The notes: a model not told the origin generated them from the letters alone. A DNA stretch of 53,345 nucleotides from Dehalococcoidales bacterium (GCA_016930185.1 JAFGHK010000008.1:1-53345); one strand, 5' to 3'. Counted from the first letter of the stretch, positions 42,655 through 51,883 are shown. Numbers and translations: made by a program.

Positions 42655-44136
42655 ATGCCAGGAACAATTGTTTCACTATATATAGATGACGTAAGCCTAC
42701 GGTTAATGGTTACCCGCGGCAAGCGTATTGCCACGCTGGCCGAAACACCTCTTGATACCAGCCTGGGGGACATCGATACCAAAGAAAAAGAGGCCCAGCT
42801 GGCCGATATAATAAAAAACCTCCTCAAATCAAATAAGGTAACTTCCAGGAAGATAGTCCTTGGTTTGAGCGGGCTTCATTGTTTGACGCGTCCGCTTGTT
42901 TTGCCCCAGCTACCCCGGGCGATGTTGAAAGAGGCTATTACCAGGGAGGCCCAACGGGTATTGCCGGTGCCCATCGACCAGCTTTATCTTTCATGGCAGG
43001 TGATATCCACTTTGGAAGATAAACTGTATGTGTACATAGTAGCTTTGCCCCGTGAAATGGCGGATATGGTCGTAAGGGTAGTCAACCAGGCGGGTTATAA
43101 ACCGTACCTGATGGATATTAAACCCATGGCGCTGGCCAGACTCTGCAGAGAAAGCAATGCTGTTGTTATAGATGTGCAGGCTAAAGAATTTGACATCATC
43201 ATTATCAGCGATAATATACCCCAGCCAGTACGCACGGTGTCCTTCCCGAGTGAAGCGCTGTCCCTGGAGGAAAAATTCGACGTTATCGAAGACGATCTCA
43301 AGCGCACAATGCAGTTTTATAACAAAAACAATGCCGATAAAGCTATTCAACCGGATGCGACGCTACTAGTTTCCGGGGATCTGGCTACCGCTCCAGAACT
43401 CTACGAACCGCTGGCTAAAGAACTCGGTTTAAAAGCAGAATTGCTGGCTTCACCACTAAAAAGCATGAAGGACCTCGATGCCTCTCACTATCTGGCAAAT
43501 GTCGGCCTCACCCTTAAAGAAATACCCAGGGAAGCCGGGCCGCTGCTGCCGAACCTGAATGTCCTGCCATCGCCTTATCAACCTAAACAGGTATCTATGC
43601 GTCAGGTAATGGCAGTTCCGGCAGTCGCTATCGCCATAGCCCTAATAGTCATGATGATAATGACCGTTCAGGAGACAGCGGCAAATATCGACTTTTTAAA
43701 TACCCAAATAATCACTAATAATTTCACACTGGAGAAAAGCCAGGCGCAGAAAAGGGTCCTGATGAATAATGTTTCTGATTTACAGTCGAAAATCGCCATG
43801 GCCGATACGCTATATTCGGTTTATGCTAATGCGTTTATTGACATGAATAAGACCGGCGATTTGATGAATACCGATCTGAATACTATGGTAGACAACGTCG
43901 TCGATGAACTGAACCTGGCCACGCTGGTCCATGCAGGCGGACAAATAAGTATCGATGGAAGTGCTTCCAGCGAGCAACTGGTACTGGAGTACGTAAGGGA
44001 CCTCCTGGCCACAAACAGGTTCGATGAAATCACCATCGTCAATATTACCAGAGCAGCCATTGGGGAAGAGGATGGTGAAGAGATAGTCACCTATGGATTT
44101 TCACTAAAATGTTATTTAAAGGATGGCCGACCATGA
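42655..44136 (+). CDS. PilM-PilN fusion protein of the type IV pilus alignment complex
   Basis: 493 residues combining two proteins that are usually separate. Residues 1-300 are PilM-like (actin-fold, FtsA-related): VLGLSGLHCLTRPLVLPQLPRAMLKEAITREAQRVLPVPIDQL and VIDVQAKEFDIIIIS. Residues 306-493 are PilN-like: the short cytoplasmic NLNVLPSPYQP, which in PilN binds PilM, a membrane helix (about 318-340), a coiled coil and an alpha/beta domain. The fusion keeps the PilN tail exactly where it docks on PilM. ATG 42655 is 2 bases after the pilO-like stop, and its stop overlaps pilT, so the run is tightly coupled. Confidence 0.8.
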   Translation: MPGTIVSLYIDDVSLRLMVTRGKRIATLAETPLDTSLGDIDTKEKEAQLADIIKNLLKSNKVTSRKIVLGLSGLHCLTRPLVLPQLPRAMLKEAITREAQRVLPVPIDQLYLSWQVISTLEDKLYVYIVALPREMADMVVRVVNQAGYKPYLMDIKPMALARLCRESNAVVIDVQAKEFDIIIISDNIPQPVRTVSFPSEALSLEEKFDVIEDDLKRTMQFYNKNNADKAIQPDATLLVSGDLATAPELYEPLAKELGLKAELLASPLKSMKDLDASHYLANVGLTLKEIPREAGPLLPNLNVLPSPYQPKQVSMRQVMAVPAVAIAIALIVMMIMTVQETAANIDFLNTQIITNNFTLEKSQAQKRVLMNNVSDLQSKIAMADTLYSVYANAFIDMNKTGDLMNTDLNTMVDNVVDELNLATLVHAGGQISIDGSASSEQLVLEYVRDLLATNRFDEITIVNITRAAIGEEDGEEIVTYGFSLKCYLKDGRP

Positions 44137-45248
44137 CCGATATTATTAAGTTATTACAAACGGGCAAACAAAAAGGCGCCTCCGACCTGCACCTGGTTGT
44201 ATCAAGTCCTCCCTTATACCGTATTCACGGCAGTCTTCTGCCGGCGGATGAAATACCGGCATTATCGGCTGAGGATATAGAACAGGCGCTAAAGTCTATC
44301 ACGACGGAACAGGAAATGGCTGATTTTGCAAAAGACCTTGAACTTGATTTCGGCCGTACGGAACCGGAAGTAGGCAGAGTGCGTTTCAACGCCGCCAAAC
44401 AGCGGGGCAGTATCAGCCTGGTGGCGCGCTTATTGCCGTCAACCATCCCTTCCCTCGAAGAACTGGGCCTGCCGGCGGTCTGCAAAGAACTTATCAACCG
44501 CCCCCGCGGTCTGGTGGTAATCAGCGGACCTACTGGCAGCGGCAAATCCACGACCCTCGCCTCCATGATTCAGTATCTTAACCATACAGAAAGCCGCCGC
44601 GTGATTACGATAGAAGACCCAATCGAATACACCTATGAAAATGAAAAATGTACCATCACCCAGCGTGAACTCGGCCACGATACCCATTCCTTTGCCGAGG
44701 CGTTAAGGCATGTCTTGAGACAGGACCCGGATGTCATTCTGGTCGGTGAGATGCGCGACCTCGAAACAGCCTCGACGGCGCTTACCGTTGCTGAAACCGG
44801 CCACCTGGTGCTGACCACAGGACATGCCCCGAGTACGTCACAGGCTATCGAGCGTATCGCCAACATGTTCCCGCCCCACGAGCGTACGCTGGCGCAGACT
44901 CGTCTGGCATCGCTGCTTCTCGGCATCCTCTGCCAGTCCCTGGTGCCCAAAGCCGACGGCTCGGGACGGGTGGCAGCTATTGAAGTCATGCTGGCTAACT
45001 CCGCAATTAGAAACCTCATCAGAGACGGTAAGACCTTCCAGCTGCCCAATACTATCCGCATGAGCACGCAGCAGGGCATGGAGCTGCTCGACCAGGCGCT
45101 GGTCAGGCTTTATAAAAGCAATACTATTAAAAAGGAAATGGTATTCGACTTCTGTAATGACCGCGACGAAATAGTACGTCTTACCGGTGAAAAAGCAGAC
45201 GCAAAAACCAGTGAAAACCAGACCGTATTTACCCCCCAGTTTAACTAG
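44133..45248 (+). CDS. pilT: Type IV pilus retraction ATPase PilT
   Basis: 371 residues from ATG 44133, chosen because its ATGA overlaps the previous stop and AAAGGATGG lies just upstream; an ATG at 44109 would add eight residues. Walker A is GPTGSGKS (132-139), followed by ITIEDPIEYTYENEKCTITQRELG, the Walker B region RQDPDVILVGEMRDLETA, and the His box GHLVLTTGHAP. It lacks the PilB tetracysteine. AIRNLIRDGKTFQLPN matches the PilT AIRNLIREGK retraction signature. It depolymerises pili, giving twitching movement or DNA uptake. Confidence 0.95.
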   Translation: MTDIIKLLQTGKQKGASDLHLVVSSPPLYRIHGSLLPADEIPALSAEDIEQALKSITTEQEMADFAKDLELDFGRTEPEVGRVRFNAAKQRGSISLVARLLPSTIPSLEELGLPAVCKELINRPRGLVVISGPTGSGKSTTLASMIQYLNHTESRRVITIEDPIEYTYENEKCTITQRELGHDTHSFAEALRHVLRQDPDVILVGEMRDLETASTALTVAETGHLVLTTGHAPSTSQAIERIANMFPPHERTLAQTRLASLLLGILCQSLVPKADGSGRVAAIEVMLANSAIRNLIRDGKTFQLPNTIRMSTQQGMELLDQALVRLYKSNTIKKEMVFDFCNDRDEIVRLTGEKADAKTSENQTVFTPQFN

Positions 45249-45308
45249 GAATACACCCGATAACCAAATACCGAGCAGGTCTAAATATCAACCACGTGAC
45301 TCCTAATC

Positions 45309-45317
45309 TGCTATAAT
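45309..45317 (+). promoter_or_regulatory. Extended -10 promoter for the HDAC-like gene
   Basis: TGCTATAAT is a perfect extended -10 element, 32 bases before the ATG at 45350. No good -35 box is seen, which extended -10 promoters tolerate. It separates this gene from the pilus run. Confidence 0.6.
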
Positions 45318-45349
45318 CATATCAGGTTTCTTTGATGGAGGGAGTCACG

Positions 45350-46216
45350 ATGAAAAAGACCGGCGTATTTTACCACGATATTTGCGGTAAAGAAGCTTAT
45401 TCCAGTCTGGCCATGGGCGTTGCCGACGGATTTAAAGGCATAGAAAAGGCCGGACTATTTTCCAGGCCAAACATTACCCACTATGAATCAAGGCCGGCTA
45501 CCGAGGAAGAGATAGCCAGAATCCATACCAGAAAATGGATTGAAGAGGTGAAGCGCACCCAGTGGTGGCGGGTGTCCCTTTATTCTATCGGCGGGGTCCT
45601 TGAGGCGACGGAAAAGGTCTTAAGAGGAGAACTCGATAATGCGCTGGTAATCGCCGGGGTGGGCGGACACCATGCCCACAGGGACAGCGCCTGGGGAGGC
45701 TGTTATTTCAGCGTGACCGGACTGGCTATTCCCCATGCCCGCGAGCATTTTAAAGCCCGGAGATTCGCCATCGTGGACACGGATACACATCATGCCGACG
45801 GCGTGAGGGACATTTTCAAGGATGACGATGAAGTCCTGCATATCTGCTTCTGCCACGGTTACGGCTGGGACGAGGACCCTGACAGCTTAACGACCAACGA
45901 GACCAAGATGTGTTTCTCTCACGGCCATAACGATGCTTCGGAGATAGAAAACGTGCGGAGAGAAGTACCGGAAAGAGTTAAGAAATTCAAGCCGGACATG
46001 CTTTTCTGGATAATGGGTATGGATACTCACCAGGACAGCTATGGCACCCAGGCATTAACGGAAAAAGCCTATCCTGCGATGGCAGAAATTATAAAAGATA
46101 CCGCCGAGCAGTCCTGCGGCGGCAAGCTGATAGTCAAGACCTGCTGCAACGCCCCGCCCCATGCCACCTCGTACGCTTTGCCGGGCATTGTTAACATATT
46201 GGCTGAAATCGATTAA
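45350..46216 (+). CDS. Histone-deacetylase-superfamily hydrolase
   Basis: 288 residues from ATG 45350, which has GGAGGG 6 bases upstream. HDAC-fold residues are visible: the paired histidines GVGGHHAH (H107, H108), zinc ligands D145 and H147 in VDTDTHHADG, and D225 in IMGMDTHQDSYG. Bacterial relatives remove acetyl groups from acetoin-utilisation enzymes, polyamines or other small amides, and are not limited to proteins. The catalytic tyrosine loop that normally reads GGGGY near the C-terminus is not recognisable; the corresponding region reads CCNAPPHATSYALPG. The substrate is unknown. It is transcribed alone between pilT and the prepilin gene. Confidence 0.85.
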   Translation: MKKTGVFYHDICGKEAYSSLAMGVADGFKGIEKAGLFSRPNITHYESRPATEEEIARIHTRKWIEEVKRTQWWRVSLYSIGGVLEATEKVLRGELDNALVIAGVGGHHAHRDSAWGGCYFSVTGLAIPHAREHFKARRFAIVDTDTHHADGVRDIFKDDDEVLHICFCHGYGWDEDPDSLTTNETKMCFSHGHNDASEIENVRREVPERVKKFKPDMLFWIMGMDTHQDSYGTQALTEKAYPAMAEIIKDTAEQSCGGKLIVKTCCNAPPHATSYALPGIVNILAEID

Positions 46217-46235
46217 ACAATCGGAAGACAATAGA

Positions 46236-46277
46236 AAGCCTACCAGCTGACGAGGGAGTATTTTAGCTGGTAGGCTT
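46236..46277. terminator. Bidirectional terminator between the HDAC-like and prepilin genes
   Basis: A perfect 13-bp stem, AAGCCTACCAGCT with AGCTGGTAGGCTT, encloses a 16-base loop. It lies between the two converging genes, 19 bases after one stop and 37 bases from the other. T-rich tails are modest (ATTGGCTTTTAT on plus). Confidence 0.8.
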
Positions 46278-46314
46278 ATTGGCTTTTATATCATTCTTTC
46301 TTGATTATACCCGA

Positions 46315-46740
46315 TTAGGGATAATATATCTGGTTAACAGAGCCGTCTATTTCTATGTTATATCCACCAGATACACTGGTATAGCCACCGGCAAGGTAAT
46401 CACCCACAGTGTACGTAGTAGCGCCTACTGTTGCCACGTTGCAGTCGGTCCATGCTTCTGGTGTAGCGCCGCTAGTGGTTAAACCGAAGTTAATTGTTAC
46501 GCCATCATCGTTGCCTTGGCTTATGTTGGCAGATACTGCGTCGGCCATCGCTGCGGTGACTGCGGTAACGATGTTGGCAAGCTCGGTATCCGCAGCCTCT
46601 TCGGCTCCTCTGCCGATAAATTTACCGACGTTGGGTACAGCCACGGCAGCCAGCACACCGAGAATCGCCACGACGACCAGCAACTCAATCAGTGTGAAGC
46701 CTTTTTCCCCATAACGGAAACTTTTGAAGAACTTTTTCAT
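46315..46740 (-). CDS. Type IV prepilin
   Basis: 141 residues. The class III signal is KKFFKSFRYGEKG/FTLIELLVVVAILGVLAAVAVP, with cleavage expected between G14 and F15 and the invariant E19 (fifth residue of mature protein). The hydrophobic helix follows and a short beta-rich head (about 50-141) contains a C-terminal GGYTSVSGGYNIEIDGSVNQIYYP. It is the only pilin seen here and is probably the structural subunit or a minor pilin. It lies on the opposite strand from the assembly genes with its own strong GGAGGT site (46745-46750), allowing independent, higher expression. PilD, encoded next door, would process it. Confidence 0.93.
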   Translation of the reverse strand: MKKFFKSFRYGEKGFTLIELLVVVAILGVLAAVAVPNVGKFIGRGAEEAADTELANIVTAVTAAMADAVSANISQGNDDGVTINFGLTTSGATPEAWTDCNVATVGATTYTVGDYLAGGYTSVSGGYNIEIDGSVNQIYYP

Positions 46741-47043
46741 TGGTTACCTCCATAGTTGAACGTTAATAATTTTTCCCCTAAATAAAACTCTAACACAGCC
46801 ATATTATTGTACAATGGGGTATTAGTCCCACATTTATATGAGAATAAAGTCATAAGCAATTCCTGAAGCTAATCAATCTCCGTAAAAATCGGCTAAAATC
46901 AGCGCTTTTTCTTTAAAGATAACCCTTGATTGAACAGGGTAATTACCTGCATGAAAAAACATAGGTAGCCTGTTGACTATAAAGTAAAAAAACGTCAAAA
47001 TATATCAGCGGTGAGGAATAAAAGACGGAATAAGTTTAACTAA
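46741..47043. other. Intergenic region between the divergent prepilin and prepilin-peptidase genes
   Basis: 303 AT-rich bases. It contains the prepilin ribosome binding site at 46745-46750 and a perfect 10-base palindrome GGTAATTACC (46938-46947). A likely plus-strand promoter lies close behind the palindrome. The prepilin promoter must also be here but no clear boxes were found. No RNA gene is seen. Confidence 0.6.
46973..47001 (+). promoter_or_regulatory. Possible promoter for pilD
   Basis: TTGACT (46973-46978) is separated by 17 bases from CAAAAT (46996-47001). The -35 is good (five of six), the -10 is weak (four of six). It lies 42 bases before the pilD ATG. Confidence 0.4.
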
Positions 47044-47826
47044 ATGAGTATCCAGCTGACTATCCTTTTCACCCTGGCCGGTATCGCAATCGGCAGTTTC
47101 CTTAATGTATGCATCGACCGCCTGCCTTTAGGCAAGTCGCTTGTTTCTCCTCCCTCGCACTGCGACGCCTGCCAGCACCGATTGGGATTACTGGACAATA
47201 TTCCAATATTCAGTTATCTATTTCTGCGCGGACGCTGCCGGTACTGCGGCGCCCATATACCCATACGCGTATTTTTAGTTGAGTTTATTACAGGTGGCCT
47301 CTTCCTCCTGGCTTTCTGGCGCTACGGTCTAACAGCCCAGTTCGGCATCACCGCTCTCTGGTGCTGTGTTTTCATGGTGATAATATTCATCGACAAAGAG
47401 CATAAGTTGATTTTAAACGTGATAACCTATCCGGCGATGGTCATCGCCGTTGTCTTTCTGGCCATTCACACCTACGTTCCCGGGGCCGTTTTAATGCCCC
47501 CCGAGGCGACATTGATAAACGGGTTAATCAGCGCGGCGGCGCTCTTTATCTTCTTCTTTTTAATTGTGCTTATCAGGCCCGACGCTATGGGCATGGGCGA
47601 CACCAAGCTGGTGGCGCTGATAGGGCTTGTCAGCGGGTTCCCGCTGGTCGTCTTTTCCATGATAATCGGGATTGTGCTCGGGGGTATTGTTGCCGTAGTC
47701 CTGCTGGCGACGAGGAAAAAAGGGCGGAAAGACGTTATCGCTTACGGCACTTTTTTGGGGATAGGACCTATCGTTGCTTTAATATTCGCTCCGGAAATCA
47801 TCAACTGGTACCTCTCTTATTTCTAG
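47044..47826 (+). CDS. pilD: Prepilin leader peptidase / N-methyltransferase
   Basis: 260 residues, about eight membrane helices. The cytoplasmic loop has the paired CxxC motifs C40/C43 and C65/C68, typical of bifunctional enzymes that also N-methylate the new pilin N-terminus. The two catalytic aspartates of A24 peptidases are D117 (FIDKEHKLILN) and D186 (GMGDTKL). It would cleave the prepilin encoded at 46315-46740. ATG 47044 has only a weak purine-rich site. The 82-base gap to mfd contains a hairpin, so read-through into mfd is uncertain. Confidence 0.95.
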   Translation: MSIQLTILFTLAGIAIGSFLNVCIDRLPLGKSLVSPPSHCDACQHRLGLLDNIPIFSYLFLRGRCRYCGAHIPIRVFLVEFITGGLFLLAFWRYGLTAQFGITALWCCVFMVIIFIDKEHKLILNVITYPAMVIAVVFLAIHTYVPGAVLMPPEATLINGLISAAALFIFFFLIVLIRPDAMGMGDTKLVALIGLVSGFPLVVFSMIIGIVLGGIVAVVLLATRKKGRKDVIAYGTFLGIGPIVALIFAPEIINWYLSYF

Positions 47827-47858
47827 TCGCGCCATATTCTGTGATAAAATTATACGAA

Positions 47859-47888
47859 AGGGCTGGCCCATTTTTATGGACGAGCCCT
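47859..47888 (+). promoter_or_regulatory. Hairpin just upstream of the mfd ribosome binding site
   Basis: AGGGCT (47859-47864) pairs with AGCCCT (47883-47888), and an inner CCAT/ATGG stem closes a TTTT loop. The hairpin ends exactly where the AAAGGTG site of mfd begins. It has no T-run, so it is more likely to affect translation or be a weak attenuator than a terminator. Confidence 0.4.
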
Positions 47889-47908
47889 AAAGGTGTTTGG
47901 TAAATAAT

Positions 47909-50900
47909 ATGCCCGGACTGAATAAATTACTAAATTTAATAGAACCTATGCCGGTTTTTTATCGCCTGCTGGAAGAATTGAAGGATAACAAGGAAAATAC
48001 ATCGGTTGTCCTTAATTCTGCCAGACCTTATCTTATAGCGGCTTTGTTTGAAAACCTTAAGGCGCCGGTGCTTGTCATCACGGCGCAGCCGGAGAATGCT
48101 AAAAAGCTCCACGAGCAGCTTGCCAGTTGGTCACGTTCAAGTCAAATACACCTTTTCCCAGAACCAGACGCTCTCCCTTACGAACGACTGGCTGCCGATA
48201 TCGGCACGGAAATAGAAAGAATCAAGGTACTGGCAGCCCTAGTGGGAAGTAGTGACGAAGCAAGCGAGGCTGGACCTCCGCTGGTGATAGCCTCTGCGGC
48301 ATCGTTGATCTCAAGAACCAACGCTCATAATGATTTTGTAGCCTCGCGTAAGACTATCAATCTGGGGATGACTGTCGAGCCGTTCCGCCTGCTGGCCGAC
48401 CTGTCGGAAATGGGCTACCGAGTGGAAAATACCGTTGAAATACCCGGCACCATGAGCCATCGGGGCGGCATAATCGATATTTACCCGTCTGTAAGCGAAA
48501 CCCCCTTCCGACTTGAGTTTTTCGGCGATTCCATCGATAGTATACGAACCTTCGACCCGGCTACCCAGCGCTCAATTGAGAAAGTGGATTCGTTTTCGGT
48601 GGTCCCGGCCACGGAACTGCTGGCGCCGCGGCGTATGAACAAGCAGTCGCTGGAGGATATCCTGAACGGCATCGACCTGTCAGGGTGCACAAACGAGGTC
48701 AAGCAGCAGTTCCAACAAGATAAAGAGTCTTTCCTTACCGGCCAGTCGATGCCTGAAGCGCAGTTCTATACTCCATTTTTTAATCAAGATAATATCCTGG
48801 ATTACCTTCCGCCAGATACATTAATCGTCCTCGATGAGCCTTCGTCTATCACGCAGGCGGCCTCTGCGCTGGAAGAGGAGTTTAGCCAGATACGCTCGGA
48901 GAAACTGGAGCGCGGCGAGCTGCCCCGTAATTTTCCCCCGCCTTACGTTAGCCGGGATGAGCTTGAGGCTGTTATCAAGGACAAATGGAGCTTGAACCTG
49001 GAGGCCTGGGGCGTGGAAGGGGGGCTGGACTTTATCTCCGCGCCCGGCTATGCGGGTAAACTTACTTCTTTTATCGATAAGACAATCGAGTTATTGGGGC
49101 AGCAAAAGCGTATTATCATCGTCAGCCACCAGGCGAACCGGCTTTCAGAATTATTCACTGAAAAAGATATCATCGCCGCCCCTGTCGAGGAAGTCGAGCA
49201 GGCGCCCGGGCCCGGCAACATGGTGCTGGTGCACGGTTCTCTCCCGGAAGGCTGGGTGATGAGCGGCGATACCTACCTGTTTACAGACGCCGAAATATTC
49301 GGCTTCGTCAAGCAGCGTCGGCTAGTTAAGAAGCGCCCGACGGCAAGCCATAGAATTACGCTTGATTTTGTGCCCGATGACTACGTCGTCCACATAGAGC
49401 ACGGCATAGGCAGGTTTACCGGGGTGACGATGCTGAATACGGCAGGCAGCGACAAGGAATACCTGGTCTTGAAATACGCCGGCAACGATATCCTTTATGT
49501 CCCCACCGACCAGATAGACAGGGTAAGTAGATATATCGGCGCTGGCGACAGGACCCCAGTGCTTAGTCGGCTGGGCACGCAGGAGTGGGTGAGGACACGC
49601 CAGAGGACCAAGGAAGCGGTGGAAGTACTCGCCCGCGACCTACTTAATCTCTACGCCTCCCGGGAGGTCGTGCCGGGGTTTGCCTTCTCACGCGATACGG
49701 TCTGGCAACAGGAACTGGAGGCCGCCTTCCCCTATGTGGAGACCCCCGACCAGCTTGAGGCGCAGCAGGAAGTTAAAAGTGATATGGAAAAGTCCAGGCC
49801 GATGGACCGCCTCGTCTGCGGGGATGTCGGCTATGGCAAGACGGAGGTGGCTATCCGCGCCGCTTTCAAGTCCGTTCTGGACGGCAAGCAGGTGGCAGTC
49901 CTGGTGCCCACCACCGTGCTCGCTCAGCAGCATTTCGCCACCTTTTCCGAAAGGCTGGAGGCCTTCCCTGTAAAAGTAGAAGTGTTGAGTCGGTTCCGCT
50001 CCGACCGCGAGCAAAGCGATATCGTCGCCGGGCTAGCGGACGGCACGGTAGATATCTGCATCGGCACCCACCGCTTAATTCAGAAGGACATTATTTTCAA
50101 GGACCTAGGGCTCTTAATAATCGACGAAGAGCAGCGCTTCGGGGTCAATCACAAGGAATATCTCAAAAAGATGCGGCAGGAAGTGGACGTGCTTACCTTG
50201 AGCGCCACGCCGATTCCCCGCACCCTGCACATGTCGCTGGTGGGCGTGCGGGACATGAGCACCATGGAGACCCCACCCGAAGCCCGCCTCCCCGTCAAGA
50301 CCTATGTCGCCGAGTACAACGAACACCTTATACGAGAGGCAATAATAAGAGAGCTGGAACGTAACGGCCAGGTGTTTTTCGTGCACAACCGCGTGCAGAG
50401 CATCGCCATGATAGCGGCAGACCTGCGCGAGCTGGTGCCGGAGGCGGAAATCGCTATCGGACACGGCCAGATGCCGGAGGACGAACTGGAAAAGGTAATG
50501 ACCAACTTTGCGCAAGGCAGGATTGATGTACTCGTCTGCACCACTATTATCGAGTCGGGGCTGGACATGCCCAACGCCAATACCATCATCGTCAACAAGG
50601 CGGACAAGTTCGGGCTTACCCAGCTTTACCAGCTGCGAGGCAGGGTAGGGCGTGGCGCCAACCTCGCTTACGCCTATTTCCTCTACGACGGAGGCAAACG
50701 GCTTTCGCCGATAGCCCACAAGCGACTGCGCACCATTTACGAGGCTACGGAACTGGGCGCGGGTTTCGGCATCGCCATGAAGGACCTGGAAATACGTGGT
50801 GCCGGTACCTTGCTGGGCCCTCGCCAGAGCGGCCATATCACCGCGGTCGGTTTCAGCCTTTACACCCGATTACTAGCCGACGCTGTTGAAGAGCAAAAAG

Positions 50901-51358
50901 CGATACTGGCAGGCAAGGAAAAACCGCCGCCCCGTTTGCCCCCGCCGGCCATCGACTTGCCCCTCGACGCCTTTATCCCGGAAAGCTATGTATCCGACGT
51001 CGATACCCGACTTGAGCTTTACTGCACCTTAAGCAACGTGGAGTCGGCGGAGAAGCTGGACGATATCCTGAAGGAGTACACCGACCGCTTCGGCAAGCCG
51101 CCCGCGGAGATGCACAACCTCTTTTATGCCTTGAGAATCAAGGCGCTGGCGGCTAAAGCAGGCATCGAGTCCGTTTCAACCGAGGAGGGCCATATTATCT
51201 TGAGGCGCTTCCAGGGGATGCCTTTCGATGCGGAGAAATTCATGCAGTCCCTCACCGACGGCGTGATAGTGGGCAGGACGCAAATAAGGATTGATTACAG
51301 GAAGATAAGAGGGGGGTGGCGGGGGGTATTGGAGAGGGTGATAAAAGGATTGATTTGA
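47909..51358 (+). CDS. mfd: Transcription-repair coupling factor
   Basis: 1149 residues from ATG 47909; a TTG at 47897 is an alternative. The UvrB-like N-terminal module (about 20-330) is followed by the RNA polymerase-interacting domain ([19 protein letters not shown]), then the RecG-like translocase with Walker [17 protein letters not shown] (about 638) and [12 protein letters not shown] (about 737). Next comes [18 protein letters not shown], and last the TRCF C-terminal domain. Mfd removes stalled RNA polymerase and recruits UvrA for repair. It is near usual length and appears intact. It is followed by a toxin-antitoxin pair with its own promoter. Confidence 0.97.
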   Translation: MPGLNKLLNLIEPMPVFYRLLEELKDNKENTSVVLNSARPYLIAALFENLKAPVLVITAQPENAKKLHEQLASWSRSSQIHLFPEPDALPYERLAADIGTEIERIKVLAALVGSSDEASEAGPPLVIASAASLISRTNAHNDFVASRKTINLGMTVEPFRLLADLSEMGYRVENTVEIPGTMSHRGGIIDIYPSVSETPFRLEFFGDSIDSIRTFDPATQRSIEKVDSFSVVPATELLAPRRMNKQSLEDILNGIDLSGCTNEVKQQFQQDKESFLTGQSMPEAQFYTPFFNQDNILDYLPPDTLIVLDEPSSITQAASALEEEFSQIRSEKLERGELPRNFPPPYVSRDELEAVIKDKWSLNLEAWGVEGGLDFISAPGYAGKLTSFIDKTIELLGQQKRIIIVSHQANRLSELFTEKDIIAAPVEEVEQAPGPGNMVLVHGSLPEGWVMSGDTYLFTDAEIFGFVKQRRLVKKRPTASHRITLDFVPDDYVVHIEHGIGRFTGVTMLNTAGSDKEYLVLKYAGNDILYVPTDQIDRVSRYIGAGDRTPVLSRLGTQEWVRTRQRTKEAVEVLARDLLNLYASREVVPGFAFSRDTVWQQELEAAFPYVETPDQLEAQQEVKSDMEKSRPMDRLVCGDVGYGKTEVAIRAAFKSVLDGKQVAVLVPTTVLAQQHFATFSERLEAFPVKVEVLSRFRSDREQSDIVAGLADGTVDICIGTHRLIQKDIIFKDLGLLIIDEEQRFGVNHKEYLKKMRQEVDVLTLSATPIPRTLHMSLVGVRDMSTMETPPEARLPVKTYVAEYNEHLIREAIIRELERNGQVFFVHNRVQSIAMIAADLRELVPEAEIAIGHGQMPEDELEKVMTNFAQGRIDVLVCTTIIESGLDMPNANTIIVNKADKFGLTQLYQLRGRVGRGANLAYAYFLYDGGKRLSPIAHKRLRTIYEATELGAGFGIAMKDLEIRGAGTLLGPRQSGHITAVGFSLYTRLLADAVEEQKAILAGKEKPPPRLPPPAIDLPLDAFIPESYVSDVDTRLELYCTLSNVESAEKLDDILKEYTDRFGKPPAEMHNLFYALRIKALAAKAGIESVSTEEGHIILRRFQGMPFDAEKFMQSLTDGVIVGRTQIRIDYRKIRGGWRGVLERVIKGLI

Positions 51359-51408
51359 CATAAGGGGGAAGGATAAAAACATGCTTAAGTATCATCTCTT
51401 ACTCCGTA

Positions 51409-51417
51409 TGTTATAAT
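51409..51417 (+). promoter_or_regulatory. Extended -10 promoter for hicBA
   Basis: TGTTATAAT is a full extended -10 element 23 bases before the hicB ATG. The 10-base palindrome ATTAATTAAT (51420-51429) lies at the expected start of transcription and could be an operator, though such AT palindromes also occur by chance. Confidence 0.6.
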
Positions 51418-51440
51418 ATATTAATTAATGAGGTGCGGAA

Positions 51441-51665
51441 ATGACAAAGAGTTTTAAAGTAGTCCTTGAGCTTAATGAAAAAGGCGGGTACACGGTACAC
51501 GTACCCTTACTTCCCGGCTGTATAAGCGAAGGCGATACGCGAGAAGAAGCTCTGGCGAATATCAAAGAGGCTATCGAACTTTACATTGAGAGTCTTACGG
51601 ATGACAACTTACCAGTTCCTTCCGAAGATTCTGTTGAAGAAGCGGTCGTAGAGGTCACTTCGTGA
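51441..51665 (+). CDS. hicB: HicB-family antitoxin
   Basis: 74 residues with the HicB partial RNase H-like fold: FKVVLELNEKGGYTVHVPLLPGCISEGDTREEALANIKEAIELYIESL. It lacks a clear C-terminal DNA-binding helix, so autoregulation may need another mode. It should bind and block the HicA nuclease encoded next. GAGGTG precedes ATG 51441. Antitoxin-first order is common for this family outside Proteobacteria. Confidence 0.9.
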   Translation: MTKSFKVVLELNEKGGYTVHVPLLPGCISEGDTREEALANIKEAIELYIESLTDDNLPVPSEDSVEEAVVEVTS

Positions 51666-51883
51666 AACTCCCGCGGGTAAGCGGTAAAAAGACCATAGAT
51701 ACGCTTTTAAAAGCTGGGTTCACAGTTCACCGTATTCACGGCAGTCACTATATTCTTAAGCAATCCCAGACAGGGCGCAGGGTAACCGTCCCATACCATC
51801 GTGAAGAACTCGCTATAACAACACTGAATTCAATTCTAAAGCAGTCAAGCATCAGCCAAGAGACATTTATTAGTCTATTGTAA
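51662..51883 (+). CDS. hicA: HicA-family mRNA-interferase toxin
   Basis: 73 residues with a double-stranded-RNA-binding-like fold. The opening LPRVSGKKTIDTLLKAGFTVHRIHGSHYIL contains the catalytic histidine of the GSH motif (H29), and RRVTVPYHREELAITTLNSILKQSSIS completes the family pattern. HicA cleaves mRNA during translation when HicB is lost. Start GTG 51662 overlaps the hicB stop as GTGA, so the toxin is made only after the antitoxin. Confidence 0.9.
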   Translation: MKLPRVSGKKTIDTLLKAGFTVHRIHGSHYILKQSQTGRRVTVPYHREELAITTLNSILKQSSISQETFISLL

